Origin: CBFDBF01 sp050291465
GTDB lineage: Bacteria; Pseudomonadota; Gammaproteobacteria; Chromatiales; Chromatiaceae
Direction: 5' to 3'
NCBI GenBank assembly: GCA_050291465.1
Contig: JBNKJV010000004.1
Span: 1-64,000, forward strand
DNA length: 64,000 bases
Shown: piece by piece, positions 8,654 to 17,625 of the stretch
Numbering within the stretch: the first letter of the stretch is position 1
How the letters are laid out: each line of letters starts with the position of its first letter
Program-made: the position numbers and the translations under genes
Notes under the pieces: generated by a model
Seen by the model: only the letters and a program-made list of their open reading frames with translations
Databases searched by the model: none
Told to the model about the DNA's origin: nothing

Positions 8654-9130
8654 TCACGAGGCCTGCCGACGCCGCTTTACGGCCAATACGGTTGCCGCTG
8701 CGCCGAATGCGCAGACAATAGAAAGAAACGCAAGAAAATAAACGCCGGAGCGCTGGCCTGCGGCATCGTCCGCCGCCTCCGCCGCCGCTCCCGCCGCATC
8801 GGGATAACCATGAGCGGCAAGTCCCGCCAGAAGATTCGCGCCGGCATCCCCCTCCAGCCAACGCCGCACAAGGACACTGTCATTGGAACCGACATAGGCA
8901 TCTATCTCATCATCCGGGATGGGGACGTATTCAAGCTTTCCGTCGATCCGCTTCATCTCCACGATCTCAACCCAGCGGTCTTCCTTGGCCTGTTCGGCCC
9001 ATTTCATCATTTCCTCCCCACTGGCACTGAAGGTGACGTCGAAATCACGCTGATTCGCCGTCTCCCAAGCCCATATACCGAAACCGATTGACGCAATGAT
9101 TAATGCCGCAGCGATATGTTCCAGTTTCAT
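8654..9130 (-). CDS. Membrane protein with two helices and an extracytoplasmic domain
   Basis: ATG 9130 is chosen because TAGGAGGTG lies about 4 bases upstream. The 158-residue product has an N-terminal hydrophobic helix (about 5-22), a mixed alpha/beta domain of about 100 residues and an Ala-rich segment near 110-125. A second helix (about 128-148) is followed by a basic tail. The topology implies that the middle domain lies in the periplasm. No family is recognised. It is in the same direction as the zinc-ribbon genes with a gap of about 107 bases. Confidence 0.6.
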   Translation of the reverse strand: MKLEHIAAALIIASIGFGIWAWETANQRDFDVTFSASGEEMMKWAEQAKEDRWVEIVEMKRIDGKLEYVPIPDDEIDAYVGSNDSVLVRRWLEGDAGANLLAGLAAHGYPDAAGAAAEAADDAAGQRSGVYFLAFLSIVCAFGAAATVLAVKRRRQAS

Positions 9131-9243
9131 CAGCACCTCCTACGCACATTTTTTTTAGCATTTCGATATAGCCGAACGCCCCCTTCAGGACCAGGGACAG
9201 CAAGAGCAGATTCATCGTCGGCTTCGAATTTGTCTATTGCCCG

Positions 9244-9648
9244 CTACTTTTCCAACGTTGAAGCACTACCCATAGTCTGCTGTTTTTCTGTTCCAGGGTC
9301 CTTAAGCACTTTATCGCCCAAACCGCTGTCGCTGCCGGTGGCCGCTTCCCCAACTCCGTTATCGCCGCCGGTCGCTCTCTGCTCAACATTTGTTGCAGCA
9401 CTACTCAGGCCCTTTTGTGTCGCTACAGGTTGTTGTGTTTCCGTTCCAGGGTCCATAAGCACTTTATCGCCCAATCCGCTGTCGCTGCCGGTGGCCGCTT
9501 CCCCAACTCCGTTATCGCCGCCGGTCGCTCTCTGCTGGACCTTTGTGGCTTCGCTCACCTCTTCCTGTCCGGTATAACCGGCACTGCAAGCGAACAATGC
9601 CGCCAGTACAAGCATGGATCTAATGTGGAACCGCGGTTGCTTTTGCAT
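9244..9648 (-). CDS. Repeat-containing putative lipoprotein
   Basis: ATG 9648 is preferred because GGAGA lies 6 bases upstream. The 134-residue product has a signal-like start ending in ALFACSAG, close to a lipobox with Cys21. After it come two near-identical repeats containing RATGGDNGVGEAATGSDSGL, then GDKV and a DPGTE end. The repeats are 51 codons apart and are also nearly identical as DNA (9290-9383 and 9443-9536), which points to recent duplication. The Gly/Asp/Ser-rich composition suggests an unstructured, surface-exposed protein. Function unknown. Confidence 0.6.
   Translation of the reverse strand: MQKQPRFHIRSMLVLAALFACSAGYTGQEEVSEATKVQQRATGGDNGVGEAATGSDSGLGDKVLMDPGTETQQPVATQKGLSSAATNVEQRATGGDNGVGEAATGSDSGLGDKVLKDPGTEKQQTMGSASTLEK
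9290..9536. repeat. In-frame direct repeat (two 94-bp copies)
   Basis: Copies at 9290-9383 and 9443-9536 differ at only a couple of positions and are offset by 153 bases, a multiple of three, so the reading frame is kept. They encode the repeated GGDNG/GSDSG block of the putative lipoprotein. Confidence 0.9.
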
Positions 9649-9723
9649 ATCTTTCTCCAAGGCTTGATGTTAACAGGATGCCGCCGGATATCAGTGATCG
9701 GGCACCACTCTTATGATAAATAA

Positions 9724-9761
9724 AACACCGCCGTTGTCGATGGGTCGACAGGGGCGGTGTT
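9724..9761 (-). terminator. Terminator of the PEP-CTERM gene
   Basis: On the minus strand AACACCGCC pairs with GGCGGTGTT, with an inner TGTCGA/TCGACA extension, and is followed by TTATTTAT. It lies 46 bases beyond the stop of the PEP-CTERM gene, as expected for a rho-independent terminator. Confidence 0.7.
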
Positions 9762-9806
9762 CACAAAACTGCCACGGCGGCAACCGTTTACTGTCCGTTC
9801 TCGTCT

Positions 9807-10433
9807 TCAGGATGTTGGTCGGTTCCTGAGTCGTGCCCCGGCAATCAGCGGTAGACCCAACAGCATGAGTAGCGCGGTCATCGGCTCCGGGACACGCTCG
9901 GGCGTCTGCAGTTCCACTATGGATACGTCGGTAACCACGGTCTGTTGAAAGAACCCCGACAGACTCACACCGGTATCCAGAACCGCGGTAAATCCGGCCC
10001 CGGCGAGTTGCCACCCGGAATCCGGCCAGTCGACGTCGGCGGAGAATCGGAAATAGTCTCCGGCGGTGAAGGTGCCCGGGACGAAATTGAACGTCAGTAC
10101 CCGGGGATGTAACGCCCCCTGGAAGTTCGACATCACATAACTGATGTCACCGGCACCAAGGCCGCCCATGGCACCCAACACCGGATAGGTTACAAGACCG
10201 TAGTTCCCTGTACCGTCGAAATCGAAATAACCGTCAATAGGGTCGACATAACTGAGATCATAACTGACGGACTGGATCCAGCCCGACCCGGAGACGAAAC
10301 TAACACCCCAGAAATCGGTGGTGCCCCCCGCGGTAGGCCCCGACATGTCCGCGCGAATGAGTCCGGCGGCCGCATTGAAGCCCACCATAAACAGCAACAG
10401 GCCTGAACAGGCCAATAAGATTTTCTTTGACAT
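9807..10433 (-). CDS. PEP-CTERM sorting-domain protein
   Basis: The start is ATG 10433, with GGGAGG about 7 bases upstream; the frame extends further but without support. The 208-residue protein has an N-terminal signal peptide (about residues 1-23) and a beta-rich secreted body. Its C-terminus is a classical PEP-CTERM: VPEP at about residue 182, a hydrophobic helix, then a basic tail (ARLRNR). Such proteins are cleaved by exosortases during export to the surface or extracellular matrix. The VPEP motif fits the usual XrtA/EpsH type, which is not in this window, rather than the dedicated exosortase at 17609. Confidence 0.88.
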   Translation of the reverse strand: MSKKILLACSGLLLFMVGFNAAAGLIRADMSGPTAGGTTDFWGVSFVSGSGWIQSVSYDLSYVDPIDGYFDFDGTGNYGLVTYPVLGAMGGLGAGDISYVMSNFQGALHPRVLTFNFVPGTFTAGDYFRFSADVDWPDSGWQLAGAGFTAVLDTGVSLSGFFQQTVVTDVSIVELQTPERVPEPMTALLMLLGLPLIAGARLRNRPTS

Positions 10434-11243
10434 CGCAAACCTCCCGTAACATAAACGCCCTGGCTTGCCTGCCGGCTGAATAGGCAAGGGAAATGAATTT
10501 GCTCTCTAAAACGCGAAGGGGAATGCCGTCGATCGGCAGGGATCGCCGATGGCGCATAATATCCAGCGAAACAATTCCCCTATTATTTATATGCAAATAC
10601 TGCGCCCATAAAATATTGTCTTATTTTTCAATCAGATGACGTTTATCTCTCGGGGAGACCGACCCGGTATGTAAAAAAAACCAACACCCGGTCCCGGTTC
10701 CGGTGTTCCCGGCGTAATTCAGGCCGACGGTTCCGCCCCGATACCCGAAAAGCACCTAATCATAGTTCCCACAGCGGGTTTTTCCCTGAAGCGCGCTGTA
10801 TTAATTCCCTTCATTCGTTGTATAATTTTATATTTAGTATTTAATTCCTGGCGTAAAGTGAACCACGAATCAGTGACTTAGGACTTTCTGAGCCCGGTAA
10901 GGTTTTAGCAATATTAGATAGATGTAATATTCGGATTTACATATATATCAAGCTCGGTAAGAATAGGGCGCTTATTTTTACCGGATTGATTCATCACCCT
11001 ACCGGTGATTCCAATCCTCGCGAAACAAATCTGTGAGTACCGGGGGACGGAATAGAGGTTAATGCGAGTACATCTCGAACTTGGTCGACAAGCCGACGTT
11101 TGCGGACGGCGGTTTTTCCGTTCCGCCCCTATTGCTACCGCTTTAACCAAACGCTCACAGGTTGTTTGCGCTACACACAACTGTATTGAGGCGCGGCTTT
11201 ACATACCTTATTAATAGACAAATCAGTACTGGAAGAGAAAAGA
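10434..11243. other. Long gene-free stretch between divergent genes
   Basis: About 810 bases separate the divergently oriented PEP-CTERM gene and SLC13 permease. AT content is higher than in the neighbouring genes (around 10560-10640 and 10800-10960). It contains a minus-strand terminator (10673-10707) that serves no visible gene. An 88-codon minus frame at 10914-11180 has no ribosome site or familiar sequence. It could hold promoters and a small RNA. Confidence 0.5.
10673..10707 (-). terminator. Orphan rho-independent terminator
   Basis: On the minus strand AACACCGG pairs with CCGGGTGTT (one bulge), and a run of eight T follows two bases later. No minus-strand gene lies upstream of it before the plus-strand permease at 11244, so it may end an unannotated transcript. 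Confidence 0.6.
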
Positions 11244-13235
11244 ATGAACAGCTTGGCGGACGAAGAACAGACTATTAAGAAACCCGGAATATTCACCCCA
11301 ACCCAGATCATCGCCGCGGTTATCTTCGGCGGCTTTGCCCTGTACATGGCGAGTGTGGTGCCCACGGTGGAGATCGCGTGGGTCAGCGCCATCCTGATCC
11401 TGACCATCTATCTGTTCGCCTTTGAGGTGGTGGGTGTGGACGTCGCGGCCGCCACGGTTATGGTACTGCTGGGTCTCACCTCCCTGCTGGCACCGGCCAT
11501 GGGGCTGGAGAAAGGGCTGGTGGACAACATGCACCTGTTCGACGGCTTCTCTTCCAATGCCGTGATCTCCATCATTGCGGTCATGATCATCGGGGCCGGC
11601 CTGGACAAGACCGGGGTCATGAGCAAGGTGGCTGCCTTCATTCTGCAGGTGGGCGGTACCACTGAGAAACGTATTATCCCCATCGTCTCCGCTACCGTGG
11701 GCGTGATCTCGTCTTTCATGCAGAACGTGGGCGCCGCCGCTCTGTTCCTGCCGGTGGTCTCCCGTATCTCCGCCCGTTCGGGACTGCCCATGTCGCGGCT
11801 GCTGATGCCCATGGGCTTTACCGCCATCCTCGGCGGCACCATGACCATGGTCGGGTCCAGCCCGCTGATCCTGCTGAATGACCTGATCCTGACTTCGAAC
11901 AAGGCCCTTCCCCCGGAGCAACATATGGAGACCTGGGGTCTGTTCTCGGTCACCCCTGTCGGCCTGGTCCTGGTAGCAGTGGGCATCACCTACTTCGTTC
12001 TGGCCGGCCGTTTCGTATTGCCCAAGACAACCAAGAGCGAAAGCAGCACCACGGGTGTGGACGCAATGGAATACTTCCAGTCCCTGTACGGAATCCAGCC
12101 CTCCATGGCGGAGGTGGTGGTGCCGGAAGATAGTGAACTGGTGGGGAAACTGCTGGGCGAGATCGAATCGGCCTACAGCGTGCGAGCCATCGGCGTTAAG
12201 TACAGCGGCGAAGAGAGTATGGTAGGGCCCGGTTCCGTGGCTTACGACACGGAAGTAGTGGGCGGTATGGTGCTGGGTCTGTTTGCCTCGGCCGGCAGCG
12301 TGCACCGGTTTATAGAAAAATACAATCTGAAACGGCGCAAGGAGTTGCGCAGTTTCTCGGAACTGCTCTCCCCCGCCAAGGCCGGTGTCGCGGAGGTGGT
12401 GGTTCCCCCGGGTTCCAATCTCATCGGCAAAAGCGCCCGTGAGATCTGGCTGCGCAAGACCTACGGTCTGGGTCTTATCGCTCTGCACCGCGACGGCGAG
12501 ACCCTGCGGTCGGGCGATCATATCCGGAGCATGCCGTTCCATGCCGGTGACACGCTGGTGGTCCACACCACCTGGGCCAACCTGGAGCGTCTGGAGAAGG
12601 ATCGCAATTTCGTGGTGGTGACCACCGAGTATCCCCATGAGGAGAAGCTGCGTCCGCACAAGCTTCTACCGGCCGCCATCTTCTTCGGAATAGCGCTCTT
12701 TATGGTGCTGTTCACCGATATCCGTCTCTCGGTAGCCCTGCTTACCGGCGCCATGGGTATGGTGCTGTCCGGTGTTCTGAATATCGAGGAGGCCTATGAC
12801 GCGGTGAGCTGGAAAACGGTCTTTCTGCTGGCGTCGCTTATCCCCCTCGGACTGGCGGTGGAGACCACGGGCACCGCGAAATGGATCGCCGAGCAGGTTC
12901 TCACCGTGGTGGGTGACATGCCGATCTGGGTGATCCAGACCGCGGTGGCGATCCTGGCCACCTTCTTCACCCTGGTGATGTCCAATGTGGGAGCCACCGT
13001 GCTGCTGGTCCCGCTCGCGGTCAATATCGCCATCGGCGCCGGCGCCAACCCGGCGGTTTTCGCACTCACGGTTGCGATCGCCACATCCAACTCCTTCCTC
13101 ATCCCCACCCACCAGGTCAACGCCCTGATCATGGGCCCGGCGGGTTATCGGGTGCCCGATTTCATGAAGGCGGGCGGCATCATGACCGTGCTGTTCCTGG
13201 TGGTCATGATTCTGATGATGAATCTGGTCTTCTAG
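11244..13235 (+). CDS. SLC13-family permease with two TrkA-C (RCK_C) domains
   Basis: The 663-residue protein has two bundles of hydrophobic helices (about 18-260 and 478-660) flanking a soluble centre. The centre has two RCK_C-like units, each beginning AEVVVP (about residues 290-345 and 390-450). SLC13/DASS transporters of this architecture often carry sulfate, other divalent anions or dicarboxylates. The motif SNxGAT occurs in the second half (SNVGAT). AAGAGAAAAGA lies before the ATG. It is monocistronic: a hairpin follows before creB. A sulfate or sulfur-anion substrate is plausible given the sulfur genes further on, but the sequence does not decide it. Confidence 0.85.
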   Translation: MNSLADEEQTIKKPGIFTPTQIIAAVIFGGFALYMASVVPTVEIAWVSAILILTIYLFAFEVVGVDVAAATVMVLLGLTSLLAPAMGLEKGLVDNMHLFDGFSSNAVISIIAVMIIGAGLDKTGVMSKVAAFILQVGGTTEKRIIPIVSATVGVISSFMQNVGAAALFLPVVSRISARSGLPMSRLLMPMGFTAILGGTMTMVGSSPLILLNDLILTSNKALPPEQHMETWGLFSVTPVGLVLVAVGITYFVLAGRFVLPKTTKSESSTTGVDAMEYFQSLYGIQPSMAEVVVPEDSELVGKLLGEIESAYSVRAIGVKYSGEESMVGPGSVAYDTEVVGGMVLGLFASAGSVHRFIEKYNLKRRKELRSFSELLSPAKAGVAEVVVPPGSNLIGKSAREIWLRKTYGLGLIALHRDGETLRSGDHIRSMPFHAGDTLVVHTTWANLERLEKDRNFVVVTTEYPHEEKLRPHKLLPAAIFFGIALFMVLFTDIRLSVALLTGAMGMVLSGVLNIEEAYDAVSWKTVFLLASLIPLGLAVETTGTAKWIAEQVLTVVGDMPIWVIQTAVAILATFFTLVMSNVGATVLLVPLAVNIAIGAGANPAVFALTVAIATSNSFLIPTHQVNALIMGPAGYRVPDFMKAGGIMTVLFLVVMILMMNLVF

Positions 13236-13250
13236 GCACGTCCCTCCTGT

Positions 13251-13272
13251 TGTCCCCCCGAAAGGGGGGACA
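13251..13272 (+). terminator. Hairpin after the SLC13 gene
   Basis: TGTCCCCCC and GGGGGGACA form a perfect 9-bp stem around a GAAA loop 15 bases after the permease stop. No T-run follows, so it may be a weak terminator or an mRNA-stabilising hairpin. Confidence 0.5.
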
Positions 13273-13372
13273 TGTGCGCTCCTCCCGCTTTCGGTAAAGT
13301 CGAAGATTGTCTTCGGCGGCGATGAACGACATAATGCCCTGAGCCGCGTTTTTAAAGGGATCGCAGATTATT

Positions 13373-14083
13373 GTGGCGGATACTCTGATATTTATCGTCG
13401 AGGATGAACCGTCCATCGCCCAGACGGTTCAGTTCGCGCTGGAGTCCGAAGGGTTCTCCACCGAGCATTTTGCCACCGGCGCCTCCTGCCTCGAAGGTCT
13501 TGCGGCCCATTCTCCGACTTTGATCCTGCTCGACGTGGGCCTTCCCGACGGCAATGGCTTCGATATCTTTCGTCAGATCCGGCAACACAGCTCGGCGCCG
13601 GTCATATTCCTGACCGCTCGCGGCGAGGAGATCGACCGGGTGGTGGGCCTGGAAATGGGTGCCGACGACTATATCGTGAAACCGTTCAGCCTGCGGGAGC
13701 TGGTTGCCCGCGTCCGCGTCGTCCTACGCCGTTTCGGCGATTCTCCGGCGTCCGATGAGCAGGCTTCGCAACATCAGGCCGGAAACAAATCGAATGTGTT
13801 CGTTATCGACAGCCTGCGCCGGCAGATCAGTTTCCGCTCCACCGTGCTCGATCTCACGCCCCATGAGTACCGTTTGCTGGAGACCCTGATCAACCAACCG
13901 GGGCGCGTGTTCAGCCGCGGTCAGCTTCTCGACCGCGCCTGGGACAACCCCGATCACCGACTGGAACGCACCGTCGACAGCCATATAAAGAGCCTGCGCA
14001 ACAAACTGCGGGCGGTGGATACCGAGACTAATCCGATCTGCACCCATCGTGGACTCGGTTATTCCCTGGATCCGAATTTGTGA
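13373..14083 (+). CDS. creB: CreB-type response regulator
   Basis: The 236-residue OmpR-class regulator has a receiver domain (residues 5-115) with acidic pocket E10-D11, phospho-acceptor D54 (LLDVGLPD) and K103 (VKPFS). A winged-helix domain (about 140-232) ends in NPICTHRGLGYSL, closely matching Escherichia coli CreB. In E. coli the CreBC system responds to carbon source and to envelope or beta-lactam stress, and CreB binds TTCAC-N6-TTCAC tags. The start is GTG at 13373. Its stop overlaps the creC start by 4 bases, so the pair is translationally coupled. A perfect CreB tag lies 2 kb downstream, in front of the VIT/VWA gene. Confidence 0.93.
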   Translation: MADTLIFIVEDEPSIAQTVQFALESEGFSTEHFATGASCLEGLAAHSPTLILLDVGLPDGNGFDIFRQIRQHSSAPVIFLTARGEEIDRVVGLEMGADDYIVKPFSLRELVARVRVVLRRFGDSPASDEQASQHQAGNKSNVFVIDSLRRQISFRSTVLDLTPHEYRLLETLINQPGRVFSRGQLLDRAWDNPDHRLERTVDSHIKSLRNKLRAVDTETNPICTHRGLGYSLDPNL

Positions 14084-15525
14084 GTATCCGGGCACGTATC
14101 TTTTTCGTCTTTGTGGCCACCGTCATAGCCGGTTTCGCCCTGCTGGCAAACTGGATTCGCAACGATGTCGCCGACCGCTACAGTGAGTCCTTCGAAGAGG
14201 TCATGGTGGACATGGCCAATCTGCTGGCCGAGATCATCACCACCGATATCGCCACCGGTGACGCCAAGCTGCAACAGTTTGATAAGGCCTTCAGTCGCGT
14301 CAAACAGCGCCGTTTTTCCGCCAAGATCTACGAATTCGAGAAGACCACGGTGGATATCCGTGTTTACGTGACCGATGACAAGGGCATCGTGATCTACGAC
14401 TCCGATGACGGCAAGGCGGTGGGAGAAGACTATCACGATTGGCTCGACGTACACCGCACCCTGACGGGGGAGTACGGCGCGCGGGCCACTCGCCAGCCGG
14501 ATCCTCTGGCACTGGACGATCCGGCAAAGGAGTTGACCGTGGCGTATGTCGCGGCACCGATCTACCAACAGGGACGTATAGCCGGCGTCCTTACCGTGGC
14601 GAAACCGAAATACAACATCGACCGCTTTGTGGAACACGCAAAAATCAAGCTGTTCTGGGCGGTACTCCTCGCTATCGTGTTGGTGGTCGCCATCGCCCTG
14701 ATGCTGTACAGCTGGGTAAGCCGGCCGTTGCAGTCCCTGGTGGACTACGCCAACCGCATTAGCCGCAACCAACGGGTGGAACTTCCGCAGCTGGGTGACA
14801 ACGAGATCGGTCGTGTCGGACAGGCTATGGAGGAGATGCGTCAGACCCTGGAAGACAAACAGTATGTCGAGCGATATGTGCAGACCCTGACTCATGAACT
14901 GAAAAGCCCGTTGACCGCGATACAGACCGCGGCGGAACTGTTGGGGCGAGATCTGCCGGCGGAAAAACGTCAGCAGTTCGCCAACACGATCCTGCGCGAA
15001 AGCGAGCGGCTGAGCCTGTTTTCCAGCCAGTTGCTTCAGCTCACCGCGTTGGAGAAACGGCGGCATGTGGAGGACCCGAGTGAATTCTCCATCAACCAGA
15101 TCGTTCAGGATGTCATTGAAACCCATCGACTCGATTGCGAACAGCGGGAGCTAACCGTCGGGCTGGATACGGGCGACAGTTATACCCTTTCCGGCGACCC
15201 CTTCCTCATCCGCCAGGCTATCGACAACCTGATACGAAATGCCATGGAGTTCTCTCCTGCCGGGGGGGTCATACGGATACGTATAGACCGGGAACAGGAT
15301 GATCTCGTGGTGGACATCATCGATGAAGGCCCCGGCATACCGGACTATGTCGGCGCACGGATATTCGAACGCTTCTATTCCCTTCCCCGCCCGGATACCG
15401 GCCGCAAGAGCACCGGCATCGGCCTCACCTTCGCCCTTGAGGTGGCACAGCTGCACGGGGGGGATCTGACACTGAAGAACTGCGCCTCCGGCGCCTGCGC
15501 CCGCCTGATCCTGCCTCTCGAATAA
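14080..15525 (+). CDS. creC: CreC-type sensor histidine kinase
   Basis: The 481-residue membrane kinase has a helix at 6-24, a periplasmic sensor region (about 27-190) and a second helix (192-211). HAMP, HisKA with H272 (THELKSPLTAI) and an HATPase domain (IPDYVGARIFERFYSLPRPD; GIGL) follow. The periplasmic stretches VYVTDDKGIVIYDS, YGARAT and MYVAAP-like AYVAAPI match E. coli CreC. The start is GTG, overlapping the creB stop (GTGA). CreC phosphorylates CreB at the inner membrane. The usual third gene creD (an inner-membrane protein) is absent; its place is taken by the VIT/VWA and exosortase genes. Confidence 0.93.
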   Translation: MSIRARIFFVFVATVIAGFALLANWIRNDVADRYSESFEEVMVDMANLLAEIITTDIATGDAKLQQFDKAFSRVKQRRFSAKIYEFEKTTVDIRVYVTDDKGIVIYDSDDGKAVGEDYHDWLDVHRTLTGEYGARATRQPDPLALDDPAKELTVAYVAAPIYQQGRIAGVLTVAKPKYNIDRFVEHAKIKLFWAVLLAIVLVVAIALMLYSWVSRPLQSLVDYANRISRNQRVELPQLGDNEIGRVGQAMEEMRQTLEDKQYVERYVQTLTHELKSPLTAIQTAAELLGRDLPAEKRQQFANTILRESERLSLFSSQLLQLTALEKRRHVEDPSEFSINQIVQDVIETHRLDCEQRELTVGLDTGDSYTLSGDPFLIRQAIDNLIRNAMEFSPAGGVIRIRIDREQDDLVVDIIDEGPGIPDYVGARIFERFYSLPRPDTGRKSTGIGLTFALEVAQLHGGDLTLKNCASGACARLILPLE

Positions 15526-15541
15526 GCACCTACACATAAAC

Positions 15542-15557
15542 TTCACAGCTTTTTCAC
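15542..15557 (+). promoter_or_regulatory. CreB binding site (cre tag)
   Basis: TTCACAGCTTTTTCAC is an exact match to the E. coli cre tag TTCAC-N6-TTCAC. It lies in the 105-base gap between creC and the VIT/VWA gene, 74 bases before that start codon. This is the position from which CreB activates target promoters. A TTCACA at 15588 and GATAAT at 15608 could be promoter parts, but their spacing is poor. Confidence 0.8.
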
Positions 15558-15630
15558 CCGATCTCCACGGAAACCACAGGTGTCTGCTTCACACTTGATA
15601 GCACCTGGATAATCTCTGTGGAGAACAACA

Positions 15631-17625
15631 ATGAAGCTGCAACCTGGAAACCTCTATAGGCGACTAGCCCTGCTACTGACACTACTTGCACCCATGGGCT
15701 TCGTCGCGGCCGAACCCGGCGAGCAAGATAAAGCCTCGCTGTCCCCCTATTTTTTCGTCGAAGGCGACGATTCCGGAACTGAACGTCTGCCCCTGAAGAA
15801 GACCAGCACCCGGGTGGAACTTAACGGTTACATGGCCCGGGTTGTGGTAACCCAGCTGTACCGCAATCAGGGCAATAAACCTATCAATGCGACCTATATC
15901 TTCCCCGGATCGACCCGGGCCGCGGTAAACGGAATGACCATGACTATCGGCGAACGGCGAATCGTGGCGAAGATCAAGGAAAAACAGCAGGCCAAGAAAA
16001 CATTCGAAAAGGCCAAAAAGGAAGGAAAGTCCGCTTCCCTCCTGTCACAGAAGAGGCCGAACGTGTTCTCCATGGAGGTCGCCAACATCATGCCCGGCGA
16101 TGAGATCAAGGTTGAACTCACCTATAGCGAAATAATAAGCGCCGAGGACGGCGTATACGAGTTCGTCTATCCCGCGGTGGTCGGCCCCAGATACGGGGGC
16201 GATGCCGGCACGACCACCTCCGAGACCAAGTGGATCGAGAATCCGTATTTCGTCGAAGGAACCGAAGACCCGACGAAATTCGAGCTCGCGGTGGAAATGC
16301 GCTCACCCCTGCCGATTAACGGGCTGACCTCACCGTCACACACAATCGATGCGCAGTGGCAAAACAAGCAATCGGTCAAGGTATCGCTTCCGAACAAAAC
16401 CGATGGAGGAAACCGTGATTTTATCCTGCGCTATCGCCTGCAGGACAAACAGATACTGACCGGCCTGACCCGCTTCGAAAGTGACGGCGAAAACTACTTT
16501 CTGCTGGTGTCGGAACCGCCGAGCCGGGTATTACCGGAACAAGTCCCGAGTCGCGACTATTTCTTCGTCATCGATGTTTCCGGCTCGATGCACGGCTTCC
16601 CCCTGGATACGGCGAAGCAGCTGATGGATAAGCTGTTCAGCAACCTGAAACCGGGCGACCGTTTCAACATACTGTTCTTTTCCGGCGGCTCAAGGGTTTT
16701 GTCCCCGCAGCCGTTGCCTGTCACTCCGGCCAATATCACTCATGCCAGAAACATGCTGATGAACCAGCGCGGTGGCGGCGGCACCGAACTCTACTCCGCC
16801 CTGCAGAAGGTATTTGCCATGAGCAGCGGTGACGACACCTCTCGCAATATCGTACTGATCACCGACGGCTATATCAGCGCCGAGGACCGGGTCTTCCAAC
16901 TGATCGATCAGAATCTGCACCGCAACAATCTGTTCGCGTTCGGTATCGGCTCCTCCGTCAACCGTTATCTGATCGAAGGTGTGGCGAAGGCGGGACGTGC
17001 GGAAGCCTTTGTGGTCACCGACCCCCATGAGGCGGGACAGCAGGCGCAACGATTCAACGACTACATCTCGGCCCCCGCCCTGACAAACATTCGTCTCGAA
17101 GCCGAGGGTGTGGAACTGTACGACATGGAGCCGGCAAAGATCCCGGACATGCTTGCTCAGCGGCCGATCATGGTTCTTGGCAAGTACCGTAACGCGAGCA
17201 AATCCGCCAGCCTGACCCTGAAGGGCGTGGGGGGACGAGGTGAACAACAGTGGAAATTCCGCTTGCAGGACGCCGACGCCGGAGATGCGAATCTGCCGCA
17301 ACTGTGGGCACGTAAAAAACTGGAACGGCTGTATGTGATCCCGAATGAAGACAAACAGGTGCAAAAGCAGAGCATCCTGGAACTCGGGCTCAAGTATTCC
17401 CTGCTGACAAGTGAGACCTCGTTCGTTGCGGTCGATGAGACGGTACGGAATCGGTCGCGGAAGGCGGAAGATGTCAAACAACCGCTGCCGCTACCGAAGG
17501 GTGTCGGAAATCTGGCCGTAGGCCGCCCGATGCCGGAACCCGAACTGCTGTGGATTCTGCTGCTGACCACCCTGGCGGGAGCAGTCAGCTATCTGCGGAA
17601 CCGTGGTTATGCGCTTAAGGTTTGA
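15631..17625 (+). CDS. VIT/VWA surface protein with C-terminal exosortase sorting signal
   Basis: The 664-residue protein has a signal peptide (residues 1-27, cut after VAA) and a VIT (inter-alpha-trypsin N-terminal) domain at about 50-170. A von Willebrand factor A domain (about 308-470) carries an intact MIDAS motif D315-x-S317-x-S319. The C-terminus is a sorting signal: MPEPE at 634-638, a hydrophobic helix, then an Arg-containing tail (YLRNRG). It resembles the target proteins of the proteobacterial dedicated sortase systems, which also travel with a kinase and regulator, but here the partner is an exosortase. GGAGAACAACA precedes the ATG and a CreB tag lies upstream. It is probably exported, cleaved at its tail by the next gene's product and displayed or released. 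Confidence 0.88.
   Translation: MKLQPGNLYRRLALLLTLLAPMGFVAAEPGEQDKASLSPYFFVEGDDSGTERLPLKKTSTRVELNGYMARVVVTQLYRNQGNKPINATYIFPGSTRAAVNGMTMTIGERRIVAKIKEKQQAKKTFEKAKKEGKSASLLSQKRPNVFSMEVANIMPGDEIKVELTYSEIISAEDGVYEFVYPAVVGPRYGGDAGTTTSETKWIENPYFVEGTEDPTKFELAVEMRSPLPINGLTSPSHTIDAQWQNKQSVKVSLPNKTDGGNRDFILRYRLQDKQILTGLTRFESDGENYFLLVSEPPSRVLPEQVPSRDYFFVIDVSGSMHGFPLDTAKQLMDKLFSNLKPGDRFNILFFSGGSRVLSPQPLPVTPANITHARNMLMNQRGGGGTELYSALQKVFAMSSGDDTSRNIVLITDGYISAEDRVFQLIDQNLHRNNLFAFGIGSSVNRYLIEGVAKAGRAEAFVVTDPHEAGQQAQRFNDYISAPALTNIRLEAEGVELYDMEPAKIPDMLAQRPIMVLGKYRNASKSASLTLKGVGGRGEQQWKFRLQDADAGDANLPQLWARKKLERLYVIPNEDKQVQKQSILELGLKYSLLTSETSFVAVDETVRNRSRKAEDVKQPLPLPKGVGNLAVGRPMPEPELLWILLLTTLAGAVSYLRNRGYALKV

Noticed and set aside
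10914..11180. Possible 88-codon minus-strand gene in the long gap
   Set aside because: No ribosome site, no ATG start and unbalanced Arg/Cys composition; kept only as part of a possible noncoding transcript.
11223..12659. Long minus-strand open frame (478 codons) opposite the SLC13 permease
   Set aside because: It is His/Gln/Gly/Asp-rich with no domain and lies wholly antisense to a clear transporter with strong motifs; a shadow of GC-rich codon use.
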